NCBI GenBank assembly: GCA_029218485.1
Contig: JAQXRK010000051.1
Coordinates: 1-19,305 of the forward strand
DNA from: a bacterium
GTDB lineage: Bacteria > Bacillota > Clostridia > Christensenellales > CAG-138
Reading direction: 5' to 3'
DNA: 19,305 bases
The translations under genes and the position numbers were made by a program. This document shows positions 1 through 7,539 of this stretch, piece after piece. Position 1 is the first letter of the stretch. Each line of letters opens with the position of its first letter. The notes under the pieces were generated by a model. The model did no database searches and was not told the origin of the DNA. It saw nothing but the letters and a program-made list of their open reading frames with translations.

Positions 1-823
1 GGCGGCGTATGGTGGTTTTGCCGCCGCGGGGCATGCCGTGGCGGATCCGGTTCCCCCGCGCGCGCGAACCGGCGCCCACGGCCTGTGCCTCCCGCGCCGG
101 ATCGACCGGCGCGCCGGTGAACAGCGCGGCAGCCTGCGCCGCCTGCGCCACAAGCATCACAAGGCCGCCCGCGTGCGGCACGCCCTGCCGCTCCGCCTGC
201 TGCAGCAGGGCGGTGCGGAAGGGATTGAAGATCATGTCCAGCACGCCGGTGCATGCCGGAAAGCGCGACAGCTCGACCGGCGACGCGCCGTTTTCCGGGT
301 ACATGCCCACGGGCGTGGCATTGACGATCACGTCCGCGTCCGCATGCTCGCGGTATGCCGTCGGATAGTCGATCACGCCGTCGCCGGCGCCGTGCCGCGA
401 CACGGTCCAGACCGCCGCCGCGCCGAGATCCCTTGCCGCCGTGACCGCCGTGGCCGCCGCGCCGCCGCTGCCGAGCACGAGCACCCGCTTGCCGGCGAAC
501 GCGACGCCCGCCGTCTCAGCCATGCGGCAAAAGCCGTAATAGTCGGTATTGTAGCCGATCAGGCGCCCGTTCTGCCGCACGATGGTGTTGACGCTGCCGA
601 TGCGCCTTGCCTCATCGGACAGCGCGTCGCACAGCGGAAGCACGGTGCGCTTGTAGGGAATGGTCACGTTCAGCCCGTCGAACGAGCGGCTCTCCAGAAA
701 CGGCGCCACCGCCTCCGGCTCCAGCTCGATCAGGCGATAGGGGTAGCCGCCGCCGAGCAGCGCATGCACCTCCGGCGAGAAGCTGTGGCCGAGCTTCCGG
801 CCGATGAGTCCGAATTCGCCCAC
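1..823 (-). CDS. aroE: Shikimate dehydrogenase, apparently fused to a shikimate kinase (partial at window edge)
   Basis: AroE reduces 3-dehydroshikimate to shikimate with NADPH in the cytoplasm. I translated 274 codons with no stop before the edge. Visible motifs are the substrate-site NVTIPYK (about residues 55-61), GSVNT and GYNTD, the nucleotide-binding GSGGAA, the SRHG segment, NATPVGM, and the C-terminal GGLVMLVAQAA. AroE proteins normally end about 20-30 residues after that last motif. Here the frame continues into a segment with GMPRGGKTT at residues 263-271, which fits a Walker A (GxxxxGKT) and the opening of shikimate kinase AroK, usually GMPGxGKTT. The start is the GTG at 823, 2 nt after the pheA stop, with AGGAGG at 834-839 inside the pheA 3' end; no better ATG fits. 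A bifunctional AroE-AroK is inferred. The glycine-to-arginine changes near the edge may be sequence errors. Confidence 0.9.
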   Translation of the reverse strand, partial: MGEFGLIGRKLGHSFSPEVHALLGGGYPYRLIELEPEAVAPFLESRSFDGLNVTIPYKRTVLPLCDALSDEARRIGSVNTIVRQNGRLIGYNTDYYGFCRMAETAGVAFAGKRVLVLGSGGAAATAVTAARDLGAAAVWTVSRHGAGDGVIDYPTAYREHADADVIVNATPVGMYPENGASPVELSRFPACTGVLDMIFNPFRTALLQQAERQGVPHAGGLVMLVAQAAQAAALFTGAPVDPAREAQAVGAGSRARGNRIRHGMPRGGKTTIRR

Positions 824-825
824 GC

Positions 826-1968
826 TCAGACGACCTCCTGATAGTTGCCGAGGAACACGAACAGGTCCGGCGAAGCGGCCAGCTCGGAGAGCATCGATAG
901 CACATCCTCCGACAGCACCGACGCCTCCATATCGAAATAGAACACGAACTCAAAGTCGCTGCCGGGCAGCGGGCGGCTCTCGAGCTTGGTCAGGTTGACG
1001 CCGAGCGAGGCAAACTTTGACAGCAGCTCATACAGCGAGCCGGGGCGGTGCGCGGTCGAGAGCATGAGGCTGATGCGGTTCGCGCCGGGGAAGATCTCCA
1101 TCTCCTTGCCGATGCAGATGAAACGGGTATAGTTGTTCTCGCTGTTCTGCACGCGGTCGCTGAGCACCTCGAGCCCATACAGCTCCGCGCAGTGCGCGCT
1201 GGAGATGGCCGCAACATCGCGCCGGTCGGATTCGGCCACCATGCGCGCGGCCACGGCGGTGTTCTCGCAGACGGTGACCTTCACGCCCTTCTGCTCCTTC
1301 AAAAACGCGCTGCACTGGCCGATGGCCTGCTCATGGGAGAAGATCTCCTTCACATCCGAGAGCGCCGTGCCGGGCTTTGCGAGCAGGCTGTGGCGCACGC
1401 AGAGCCGGATGCTGCGCACGATATGAAAGCGGTAATTGCGCATCAGGTCGTACACGCGGCCGACGGAGCCGTTCGAGCTGTTGTCGATGGGCAGGATGCC
1501 ATAGCGGCACATGCCGCTCTCCACCGCCTGAAACACGCCGTCAAACTGCCGGAAGTACAGGATGCTGGGCAGGGAGAACAGCTTATCGCAGGCCTGCTGC
1601 GAATAGGCGCCCTCCACGCCCTGACAGGCGACGACCGCCTTGGCCGGAAACAGCGCGGGCGTATTGGCCGCCGCGGCGCGAATTTTGGCCGCGAAATCGC
1701 CGCCATCGCCGATCAGCCGGTTCTGGCAGGAGCGGCTGACGGCAAAGATGGTCTGATAGAGCAGCTTTGCATAGCTCTCATACCCCTCGCCCACCCGCTC
1801 GGTGACGCGGGAGAGCACCTCGCGCTCGCGCGAGCGGTTCAGCACGGCAACGCCGCTCTCGCGCTTCGACGCCGCGATCTCTCTGGCAATGTCCATGCGG
1901 GCGCGAAACAGATCGATGATCTGATCGTCGATGCTGTCGATGCGCGTGCGCAAATCCTTCAGTTCCAT
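826..1968 (-). CDS. pheA: Bifunctional chorismate mutase / prephenate dehydratase (P-protein)
   Basis: This protein converts chorismate to prephenate and then to phenylpyruvate, the committed steps to phenylalanine. Its 380 residues match the usual P-protein length. Residues 1-90 form the AroQ-type chorismate mutase helices (RIDSIDDQI, K35, and R45 or R47 with E48). Residues 111-285 are the prephenate dehydratase domain, ending with the diagnostic NNYTRF (TRF at 281-283). Residues 298-380 are an ACT domain with HRPGSLYELL and the Phe-binding ESRP at 330-333, so feedback inhibition by Phe is expected from family knowledge. The ATG at 1968 lies 6 nt after the aroC stop, and a GGGAGG site overlaps that stop. 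It is the Phe branch of the operon; tyrA is further upstream in the same transcript. Confidence 0.97.
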   Translation of the reverse strand: MELKDLRTRIDSIDDQIIDLFRARMDIAREIAASKRESGVAVLNRSREREVLSRVTERVGEGYESYAKLLYQTIFAVSRSCQNRLIGDGGDFAAKIRAAAANTPALFPAKAVVACQGVEGAYSQQACDKLFSLPSILYFRQFDGVFQAVESGMCRYGILPIDNSSNGSVGRVYDLMRNYRFHIVRSIRLCVRHSLLAKPGTALSDVKEIFSHEQAIGQCSAFLKEQKGVKVTVCENTAVAARMVAESDRRDVAAISSAHCAELYGLEVLSDRVQNSENNYTRFICIGKEMEIFPGANRISLMLSTAHRPGSLYELLSKFASLGVNLTKLESRPLPGSDFEFVFYFDMEASVLSEDVLSMLSELAASPDLFVFLGNYQEVV

Positions 1969-1974
1969 GTTCCC

Positions 1975-3072
1975 TTACCTCCCGTTCGTCTCCCGTTGTT
2001 GATGTTGCATCAGGTCCAGCAGCACGATGGCCGCGACCGCCTCCATGACCGGCACCGCCCGGAGCGCGATGCACGGATCGTGCCGGCCCTGAATCGAAAG
2101 CACGGTCTCCTCGCCGGTAGCCATATCGAGCGTGCGCTGCGCCATGGCGATGGATGGCGTGGGCTTGACCGCCATGCGCACCACGAGCGGCTCGCCGGTC
2201 GTGATGCCGCCGATCACGCCGCCGTGATGGTTTGTCTTCGTGCCGATGCGTCCGCCCTTTTGGCAGTAGGCGTCGTTGTGCGCACTGCCGCGCAGCCTGG
2301 CCGCCGAAAACCCGTCTCCGAATTCAACGCCGCGCACCGCCGGAATGCCGAAGAGCGCCGCCGCGAGCCGGTTCTCCACGCCCGCAAACATCGGGTCGCC
2401 GAGCCCGCCGGGCAGGCCGAGCGCGAACAGCTCGAGCACGCCGCCGACGGAATCGCCGTCCGCTTTCGCAGCGAGGATCTCCTCGCGCATCCGCGCGCCG
2501 GCCGCCTCGTCGAACACCGGCAGTTCCCGGCCGCGGACCTCCATGAGCTGTGCCGGCGTGAGCTGCTCGCTGTCCACCGGCGCATCCTGCACATCTGCCA
2601 CGGCAAAGGCGTGCGCGCCGACCGTGACGCCGCGCCGCTCCAGCAACTCCAGACAAATGCCGCCGATCGCCGTCAGCGGCGCGGTCAGCCGGCCGGAAAA
2701 ATGGCCGCCGCCGCGCAAATCGGTGGCCTGCCCATAGCGGAGCAAGGCCGGGTAATCGGCGTGCGAAGGGCGCGGGACGCGCCGAAACGCCTCGTAATCG
2801 CGCGAACGCGTGTCCCCGTTCTCGATCCACACGGCCAGCGGCGCGCCGGTCGTGACGCCGTCCTTCAGACCGGAGAGCACGCGCACCGCGTCCGCCTCCC
2901 GCCGGGCGGTCGCGAGCGCACCGCCGGGCGCGCGCCGCGCCATAAGCGCCTGCATGCGGGAAAGATCCACCGGCTCACCGGCCGGCAGCCCCTCGGCGAC
3001 CGCGCCGATGCCGGCGCCGTGCGACTCCCCAAACACCGAAACGGAAATGGCCTTCCCCTCAAGCAACGACAT
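1975..3072 (-). CDS. aroC: Chorismate synthase
   Basis: AroC makes chorismate from EPSP in the last common step of the pathway and needs reduced FMN. The 365-residue protein has the family signatures GESHGAG (15-21, catalytic His18), RPSHADY (101-107), GGGHFSGRLTAPL (121-133), GGVIGGITTGEP, KPTPSI and GRHDPCIALRA near the C-terminus. The frame is open further upstream to 3141, but the ATG at 3072 is preferred: GGGAGG lies 8 nt before it and the conserved domain begins immediately after it. The start overlaps the end of aroA by 14 nt, which suggests translational coupling. Length and motifs are ordinary for the family. Confidence 0.97.
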   Translation of the reverse strand: MSLLEGKAISVSVFGESHGAGIGAVAEGLPAGEPVDLSRMQALMARRAPGGALATARREADAVRVLSGLKDGVTTGAPLAVWIENGDTRSRDYEAFRRVPRPSHADYPALLRYGQATDLRGGGHFSGRLTAPLTAIGGICLELLERRGVTVGAHAFAVADVQDAPVDSEQLTPAQLMEVRGRELPVFDEAAGARMREEILAAKADGDSVGGVLELFALGLPGGLGDPMFAGVENRLAAALFGIPAVRGVEFGDGFSAARLRGSAHNDAYCQKGGRIGTKTNHHGGVIGGITTGEPLVVRMAVKPTPSIAMAQRTLDMATGEETVLSIQGRHDPCIALRAVPVMEAVAAIVLLDLMQHQQRETNGR

Positions 3073-4291
3073 CGCATCTGCCTCCCAATCGTTCAAAATC
3101 TTCAAAGAAGGACGGATAGGATTTCTCCACCGCCTCCGCACCGTCGATGACGACCGGCCGCCGCGCGCCGATGGCCGCCAGCGTCCATGCCATGACCATG
3201 CGGTGATCGCCGTAGGACGGCACCTCGCCGCCGTCGATGCCGCCGCCGTACACGGTCAGCCCGTCCGGCCGCTCCGACACGAACGAGCCGAGCGCCGTCA
3301 GCCCCTCCGCAATGGCCGAAAGCCGGTCGCTCTCCTTGAGCCTCAGCCGCGCCGCGCCGTCAAAGTGCGTCTCGCCCTTCGCCATGGCCGCGCGCACCGC
3401 GAGCACGGGCAGAAGGTCCGGACAGCCGGACACATCGATATGGTTTCCGCCGCCGATGCGGCCGAACAGCGCCTCGCAGCACCGGTCCGGCTGCGCGCTC
3501 GACGCATCCAGATCCGAAACCCTGACCGCGTGCCCCATGGAGCGCGCCGCGAGAAACACCGCCGCGTTCGACCAGTCGCCGTCGAGCCGGTAAGCGCCGG
3601 GCGTATGATAGCCGCCCGCGCGCGCCAGATATCCGTCCGGCAGCGCTTCCACAGCAGCGCCGAACGCGCGCATGGTGCGAAGTGTCATATCCACATACCC
3701 GGCCGATTGCAGCTCGCCGTCGATGTGGATGCGCGTATCGGTATCGAGCAGCGGCGCGCTGAGCAGCAGGCCGGAAACGAACTGCGAGCTCACATTGCCC
3801 GGCAGCGCCGTCTCGCCGCCCTTGAGCGGCCCGCTCACCATAAACGGCAGCTTCGGATACCGCCTGCCCTCCGGCACTTCGCCGTGCACCGTGCAGCCAT
3901 GGGCGGCAAGCGCATCGAGCAGCCCTTCGAGCGGGCGCTCCGGCAGCCGGCCGTGTCCGGTGATGGTATAGCCGTCCGTGAGCGCCGCCGCGACCGGCAG
4001 CAAAAAGCGCAGCGTGGAGCCGCTCTCGCCGCAGTCGAGCGCGACCGCGCCGAGCGGGCTGCACGGGCGGACCAGAAACGCGCCCTCCTCCTGCAGGATG
4101 CTCGCGCCGAGCGCCGACAGGCAGCCGATGGTCGCGCGCACATCCGCGCCGAACGCATCGCCGCGCGAATACGTCACCCGCGTGGGCGCATCCGACAGCG
4201 CGGCGGCGATGAGCGCCCGGTGCGCGTCCGACTTCGATGGAATGGCCTGCACCGTACCCGAGAGCAGGCACGGAGAAACGCGAACGATCAT
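3059..4291 (-). CDS. aroA: 3-phosphoshikimate 1-carboxyvinyltransferase (EPSP synthase)
   Basis: AroA joins PEP to shikimate-3-phosphate to give EPSP. The 410-residue protein has the double-lobed family's landmarks in order: PSKSDAHR (18-25), LDCGESGSTLRFL (86-98), GHGRLPERPLEGL (112-124), SSQFVSGLL, DGDWSNAAVFLAA, the catalytic Asp292 in GCPDLLPVLAV, RLKESDR (317-323) and YGDHRMVMAW (360-369). The PEP-site sequence is GESGSTLR rather than the GNAGTAMR of enterobacterial enzymes, so it belongs to the Gram-positive/clostridial type; glyphosate behaviour cannot be read from this. The start ATG shares an ATGA overlap with the aroB stop, and GGGAGG lies upstream in the aroB end. Confidence 0.97.
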   Translation of the reverse strand: MIVRVSPCLLSGTVQAIPSKSDAHRALIAAALSDAPTRVTYSRGDAFGADVRATIGCLSALGASILQEEGAFLVRPCSPLGAVALDCGESGSTLRFLLPVAAALTDGYTITGHGRLPERPLEGLLDALAAHGCTVHGEVPEGRRYPKLPFMVSGPLKGGETALPGNVSSQFVSGLLLSAPLLDTDTRIHIDGELQSAGYVDMTLRTMRAFGAAVEALPDGYLARAGGYHTPGAYRLDGDWSNAAVFLAARSMGHAVRVSDLDASSAQPDRCCEALFGRIGGGNHIDVSGCPDLLPVLAVRAAMAKGETHFDGAARLRLKESDRLSAIAEGLTALGSFVSERPDGLTVYGGGIDGGEVPSYGDHRMVMAWTLAAIGARRPVVIDGAEAVEKSYPSFFEDFERLGGRCDVVA

Positions 4292-5388
4292 AGCGCCGCA
4301 CCTCCCACACCGGCAGTCAGAAAGCCGACAAGCGCGTCCAGCGGCGTGGGCCGCAGCGCGCAGTGGCCGATCCGCTCCGGAATCACGAGCACAATGCTGT
4401 CCGCCTTGCGCTTTTTATCCTGTACGATGGCTTTTGCGAGCGCATCGGCATGGAACGGGCAATCGACCGGCAGGCCGCTGCTGCGCAGCGCCGCCTCGAT
4501 CCGCGCCGGTACGTCCGCCGCGCAGAGCCCGGCCGCGCGCGCCGCGCGCGCCATGACGGCCATGCCGATCGCAACCGCATGGCCGTGGGAAATTCCGAAA
4601 TCGCTGAGCAGCTCAGCCGCGTGGCCGACCGTGTGGCCGAGGTTCAGCAGCTGCCGCATGCCGGTATCGCGCTCATCGAGCCGCACGATCTCGCCCTTGA
4701 TCTCCACACAGCGCGCCACAGCGCTGTCCAGCGCCGCCGGGCGGCCGTGCGCGAGCAGGTCGAACAGCGCTTCGTCGCCGATCACGCCGGTCTTGATCGC
4801 CTCAGCCATGCCGTCGGCAAACGTGTCGTCCGGCAGCGTGGCAAACGTGTCCGTATCGAGCGCCACGGCCGACGGCTGGTGGAACGCGCCGACGAGGTTC
4901 TTGCCCGCCGGAAGATCGACCGCCGTCTTGCCGCCCACGGAGGAGTCGACCGCCGCGAGCAGCGTCGTCGGCGCCTGCACAAAGCGCACGCCGCGCAGAT
5001 AGGTCGCCGCCGCGAACCCGGTCAGATCGCCGGTCACGCCGCCGCCGAGCGCGACGAGCACATCCGCGCGGGAGAGCTGCGCTTCGGTGAGCGCGTTGAG
5101 AAGCTGCGCATAGGTGGAGAGCGTCTTGCTGCCCTCCCCGTGCGGGAAGGAGAACCGGCTGACGGACAGCCCCGCCGTGCAGAGCGACGCCGCGGCCCGG
5201 TCGCCGTAGAGCGCGTCCACGGTATCGTCCGCAACGAGCATGGCGCGCGCCGCGCCCGGGCAGGCGGATGCGGTGACCACGCCGAGCGCATCGATCAACC
5301 CCGCGCCGATACGCACATCATACGGCCGTCCCGCCGCAATGGTAATCTTTTTGGCCGTCCGTACGGTCTCGCTGATCCGGTCATTCAT
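4288..5388 (-). CDS. aroB: 3-dehydroquinate synthase
   Basis: AroB cyclises DAHP to 3-dehydroquinate, using NAD and a divalent metal. The 366-residue protein has GEGSKTL (84-90), the NAD-binding GGGVTGDLTGFAAATY (115-130), PTTLLAAVDSSVGGKTAVD (140-158) and GKN, the metal-site Glu196 in MAEAIKTG, and the metal-binding histidine motifs NLGHTVGHAAE (249-259) and SHGHAVAIG (267-275). Length is standard. The ATG at 5388 lies inside the last codons of tyrA (8-nt overlap), with GGGAGG 9 nt upstream. No 3-dehydroquinate dehydratase gene (aroD/aroQ) is found in the window, so the next step must be encoded elsewhere or beyond the left edge. Confidence 0.97.
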   Translation of the reverse strand: MNDRISETVRTAKKITIAAGRPYDVRIGAGLIDALGVVTASACPGAARAMLVADDTVDALYGDRAAASLCTAGLSVSRFSFPHGEGSKTLSTYAQLLNALTEAQLSRADVLVALGGGVTGDLTGFAAATYLRGVRFVQAPTTLLAAVDSSVGGKTAVDLPAGKNLVGAFHQPSAVALDTDTFATLPDDTFADGMAEAIKTGVIGDEALFDLLAHGRPAALDSAVARCVEIKGEIVRLDERDTGMRQLLNLGHTVGHAAELLSDFGISHGHAVAIGMAVMARAARAAGLCAADVPARIEAALRSSGLPVDCPFHADALAKAIVQDKKRKADSIVLVIPERIGHCALRPTPLDALVGFLTAGVGGAAL

Positions 5389-6283
5389 GCGCGCATTCCT
5401 CCCTTGACCGCCGCTCCTCCTCTGTAATCCGCTCGCGCCGCACGCGCCCGGCGTGCAGCAGCGCGTACAGCCGCTCCCGGTCCGCCGCGCCGATGGCGGC
5501 GGCGAACTGCCCGAGCCGCTCGATCAGCCCGTTCAGCTCGAAGAGCAGCGGCTCCGGGTTGTCGAGAAACAGCTCGACCCACATCGGCTCGTACAGGCGC
5601 GCCACACGCGTCATATCCTGAAAGCTGCCGGCCGAGAAGCCGATGTGCGCGAGCGAAGCGTCGCTCTGCACATACGCGCTCGACACGATGTGCGCAAGCT
5701 GCGATGTGTATGCGATCATGCGGTCGTGCTCCTCCGGCGTGCACCGGCGCATGCGCATAAAGCCCAGCTCGGCAAACAGCGCCTCGGCCCTCGCGAGCTG
5801 CTCCGGCGGCACATCGTCCGCGGGCGTGAGGATCATCGACGCGCCCTGGAACAGGCCTGCTCGGCCGTTGTCATAGCCAAAGCGCTCCAGCCCCGCCATC
5901 GGATGTCCGCCGATGAACGTAAAACCGTACGTCCTCGAAAGCGGCTCGAGCGCCGCGCACACCGGCTGCTTGACGCCGCAGCAATCCACCACGAGCGCGC
6001 CGCGCCGGATGGAGCCGGCCGCGCGCGTTACCGCCGCGATCGCCGCGCCGGGATAGAGCGCCACGAGCAGCACATCCGCCCGCGCGATCAACCCCCGTGC
6101 CTTTGCATCGGGCTCCGCCTCCGCGTCGAAGGCTGCGCCGTCCCCGATGGCGCCGTCGGCTATGGCCCGGCGCACAACATCCGCATCGCGGTCAAACCCG
6201 AGCACCGTATGCGCCGTATATTCGCTGAGCGCCCTTGCCAGCGAGCCGCCGATCAGCCCGAGGCCGATCACGCCGACCGTCAT
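5381..6283 (-). CDS. tyrA: Prephenate dehydrogenase
   Basis: TyrA oxidatively decarboxylates prephenate to 4-hydroxyphenylpyruvate, the tyrosine branch. The 300-residue protein starts with a Rossmann fold GLGLIGGSLA (7-16). Asp31 at the end of the second strand suggests NAD rather than NADP preference. The catalytic GGHPMAG is at 125-131 (His127). The helical C-terminal half has the EEHD and SAGSFQDMTRVA segments typical of the family. There is no C-terminal ACT domain and no fused chorismate mutase, so feedback control, if any, does not come through an ACT domain. The ATG overlaps the aroF stop as ATGA. Confidence 0.96.
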   Translation of the reverse strand: MTVGVIGLGLIGGSLARALSEYTAHTVLGFDRDADVVRRAIADGAIGDGAAFDAEAEPDAKARGLIARADVLLVALYPGAAIAAVTRAAGSIRRGALVVDCCGVKQPVCAALEPLSRTYGFTFIGGHPMAGLERFGYDNGRAGLFQGASMILTPADDVPPEQLARAEALFAELGFMRMRRCTPEEHDRMIAYTSQLAHIVSSAYVQSDASLAHIGFSAGSFQDMTRVARLYEPMWVELFLDNPEPLLFELNGLIERLGQFAAAIGAADRERLYALLHAGRVRRERITEEERRSREECAHE

Positions 6284-7299
6284 GCGCCCACCCCCAGGCC
6301 GATGGCCGCGCGCACGGCCGCGACTTCCTTTGCAAGGCCGTCAAAGTTCTCCGGTGTGATGGACTGCGGGCCGTCGCACAGCGCGTGCGGCGGGTCGTTG
6401 TGCACCTCGACCATGATGCCGTCCGTTCCGGCGGCGGCCGCGGCCAGCGCCATCGGGCGCACGAGGCGCCAGATGCCCGTCGCATGGCTCGGGTCGACCA
6501 CGACCGGCAGGTGCGAAAGCTCCTTGAGCATCGGCACGGCGGAGAGGTCGAGCGTGTTGCGCGTCTGCGGCTCGAACGTGCGGATGCCGCGCTCGCACAG
6601 AATCACGCGCTCGTTGCCGCCCGCCATGATGTACTCCGCGCTCATGAGCAGCTCCTGCAGCGTGTTGGAAAGCCCGCGCTTGAGCAGGATGGGCTTGTCC
6701 GTATGGCCGAGCTCCTTGAGCATTTCAAAATTCTGCATGCTGCGCGCGCCGACCTGGATCACATCCACATCGGCAAACAGCGGCAGCTGCGAGATATCCA
6801 TCAGCTCCGTAACGATGGGCAGGCCGGTCTCGGCCTTCGCGGCCAGCAGCAGGCGGATGCCCTCCTCGCGCAGCCCCTGAAACGCGTACGGCGAGGTGCG
6901 CGGCTTGAATGCGCCGCCGCGCAGCATCGTCGCGCCGCTGGCCTTGACGGCGCGCGCGATGGCGCAGATCTGCTCCTCGGACTCGACCGAGCACGGACCG
7001 GCGATGAGCTGGAAATGGCCGCCGCCGATCGGGTTGCCCGCGCCGACGTCGAATACGCTGTCGTTGGGGTGGAACTTGCGGTTGGCGTTCTTGTACGGCT
7101 CCTGAATGCGCTTGACGCTCTCGACGATCTCGAGTGCCTGAATGAGGTCGATGTCGATGCGCGACGTATCGCCGATCAGGCCGAGCAGCATATGCTCGCT
7201 GCCGCGGCTCACATGGACGTCCAGCCCCATGCCCCGGAACCAGTCGATGAGGTTCTGCAGTTCGGTTTCCTTCGGTTGATTTTTCAGCAGTACGATCAT
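6280..7299 (-). CDS. aroF: 3-deoxy-7-phosphoheptulonate (DAHP) synthase, type I-beta with N-terminal regulatory domain
   Basis: This is the entry enzyme, condensing PEP with erythrose-4-phosphate. The 339-residue protein begins with a ferredoxin-like domain of about 70 residues (MIVLLKNQ to EPYK) like that of Thermotoga DAHP synthase, where it mediates feedback inhibition by Tyr/Phe. The barrel follows with AGPCSVES (100-107, metal Cys103), RGGAFKPRTSPYAFQGL (127-143), VGARSMQNF (183-191), LKRG and VDPSHATG (268-275, His272). The start is the ATG at 7299, because GGGAGG lies 8 nt before it. An in-frame ATG at 7317 touches the terminator U-tract and has no binding site. It is the first enzyme gene after the leader attenuator, so attenuation would control flux into the whole operon. 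Confidence 0.97.
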   Translation of the reverse strand: MIVLLKNQPKETELQNLIDWFRGMGLDVHVSRGSEHMLLGLIGDTSRIDIDLIQALEIVESVKRIQEPYKNANRKFHPNDSVFDVGAGNPIGGGHFQLIAGPCSVESEEQICAIARAVKASGATMLRGGAFKPRTSPYAFQGLREEGIRLLLAAKAETGLPIVTELMDISQLPLFADVDVIQVGARSMQNFEMLKELGHTDKPILLKRGLSNTLQELLMSAEYIMAGGNERVILCERGIRTFEPQTRNTLDLSAVPMLKELSHLPVVVDPSHATGIWRLVRPMALAAAAAGTDGIMVEVHNDPPHALCDGPQSITPENFDGLAKEVAAVRAAIGLGVGA

Positions 7300-7317
7300 G
7301 GTGTATCCTCCCGTCAT

Positions 7318-7354
7318 AAAAAAGCGACCCCGCGGTGGTATTCCGCGAGGTCGC
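7318..7354 (-). terminator. Intrinsic terminator of the aro leader (attenuator)
   Basis: On the minus strand a 12-bp stem (GCGACCTCGCGG at 7354-7343 with CCGCGGGGTCGC at 7335-7324, one U-G pair) closes a 7-nt loop and is followed directly by six U residues (7323-7318). It lies between the leader peptide and aroF, only 18 nt before the aroF start codon. Its placement upstream of the gene, not after one, marks it as a conditional terminator. Its 5' arm and loop can alternatively pair with the leader ORF. Confidence 0.93.
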
Positions 7355-7414
7355 TGCTCAACATGCTATGCGCGCATCCGCATGGATTCAAGCCCAGTCT
7401 CCGCGAAAACCACC
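7334..7414 (-). promoter_or_regulatory. Predicted antiterminator pairing of the aro attenuator
   Basis: The segment at 7414-7399 (GGTGGTTTTCGCGGAG), which lies inside the leader ORF, can pair with 7350-7334, the 5' arm and loop of the terminator. GGUGGU pairs with ACCACC without mismatch. After one U-U mismatch, UUC pairs with GAA, and CGCGG mostly continues with one bulged G. Forming this helix would block the terminator. A ribosome reading through to the leader stop (7390-7388) would cover the first segment, whereas one stalled on the Tyr-Phe-Tyr codons (7435-7427) would leave it free. The structure was derived by eye. Confidence 0.8.
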
Positions 7415-7486
7415 ATTGCCCTTACGGTAAAAGTAAGCCGTAAAGGTAAAGGCGTAATATTCCGCTTTGAACAGACGCTGGTTCAT
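7388..7486 (-). CDS. Aromatic-rich leader peptide of the aro operon
   Basis: This is a 32-residue ORF too short for ordinary gene calling. It has an ATG at 7486, GGGAG at 7497-7493 (6 nt before the start), and a TGA at 7390-7388. It contains Phe at 6, 13, 15, 19 and 27, Tyr at 10, 11, 18 and 20, and Trp at 31. Thus 10 of 32 residues are aromatic, with a dense Tyr-Phe-Tyr block at 18-20. It sits between a good promoter and a conditional terminator in front of aroF. By analogy with the enterobacterial pheA and trp leaders, its translation speed would report charging of tRNA-Phe and tRNA-Tyr, and the Trp codon near the end could add a third input. The peptide itself probably has no function after synthesis. 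The alternative, a T-box, is considered less likely. Confidence 0.87.
   Translation of the reverse strand: MNQRLFKAEYYAFTFTAYFYRKGNGGFRGDWA
7420..7446 (-). promoter_or_regulatory. Possible pause hairpin within the leader ORF
   Basis: CCTTTACGG (7446-7438) can pair with CCGTAAGG (7427-7420) with one bulged U, giving eight base pairs. The Tyr18-Phe19-Tyr20 codons fall in or at the edge of its loop. In known attenuators an early hairpin pauses RNA polymerase so that the ribosome can catch up; that role is inferred here only from position. Confidence 0.45.
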
Positions 7487-7539
7487 GCTGCGCTCCCGTT
7501 CCTATTTCGCATCGGATCATATACGACGCTGATGGAGAT

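Noticed and set aside
7300..7317. Upstream aroF start at 7317
   Set aside because: This ATG directly follows the terminator U-tract and has no ribosome binding site; GGGAGG fits the ATG at 7299.
7318..7430. T-box riboswitch in front of aroF
   Set aside because: GGTGGT followed by CGCGG resembles the T-box core, but the predicted helix pairs GGUGGU completely and leaves no tRNA-binding bulge. No Stem I with a specifier loop was seen, and the dense Phe/Tyr ORF explains the region better. An Infernal search with the T-box model would settle it.
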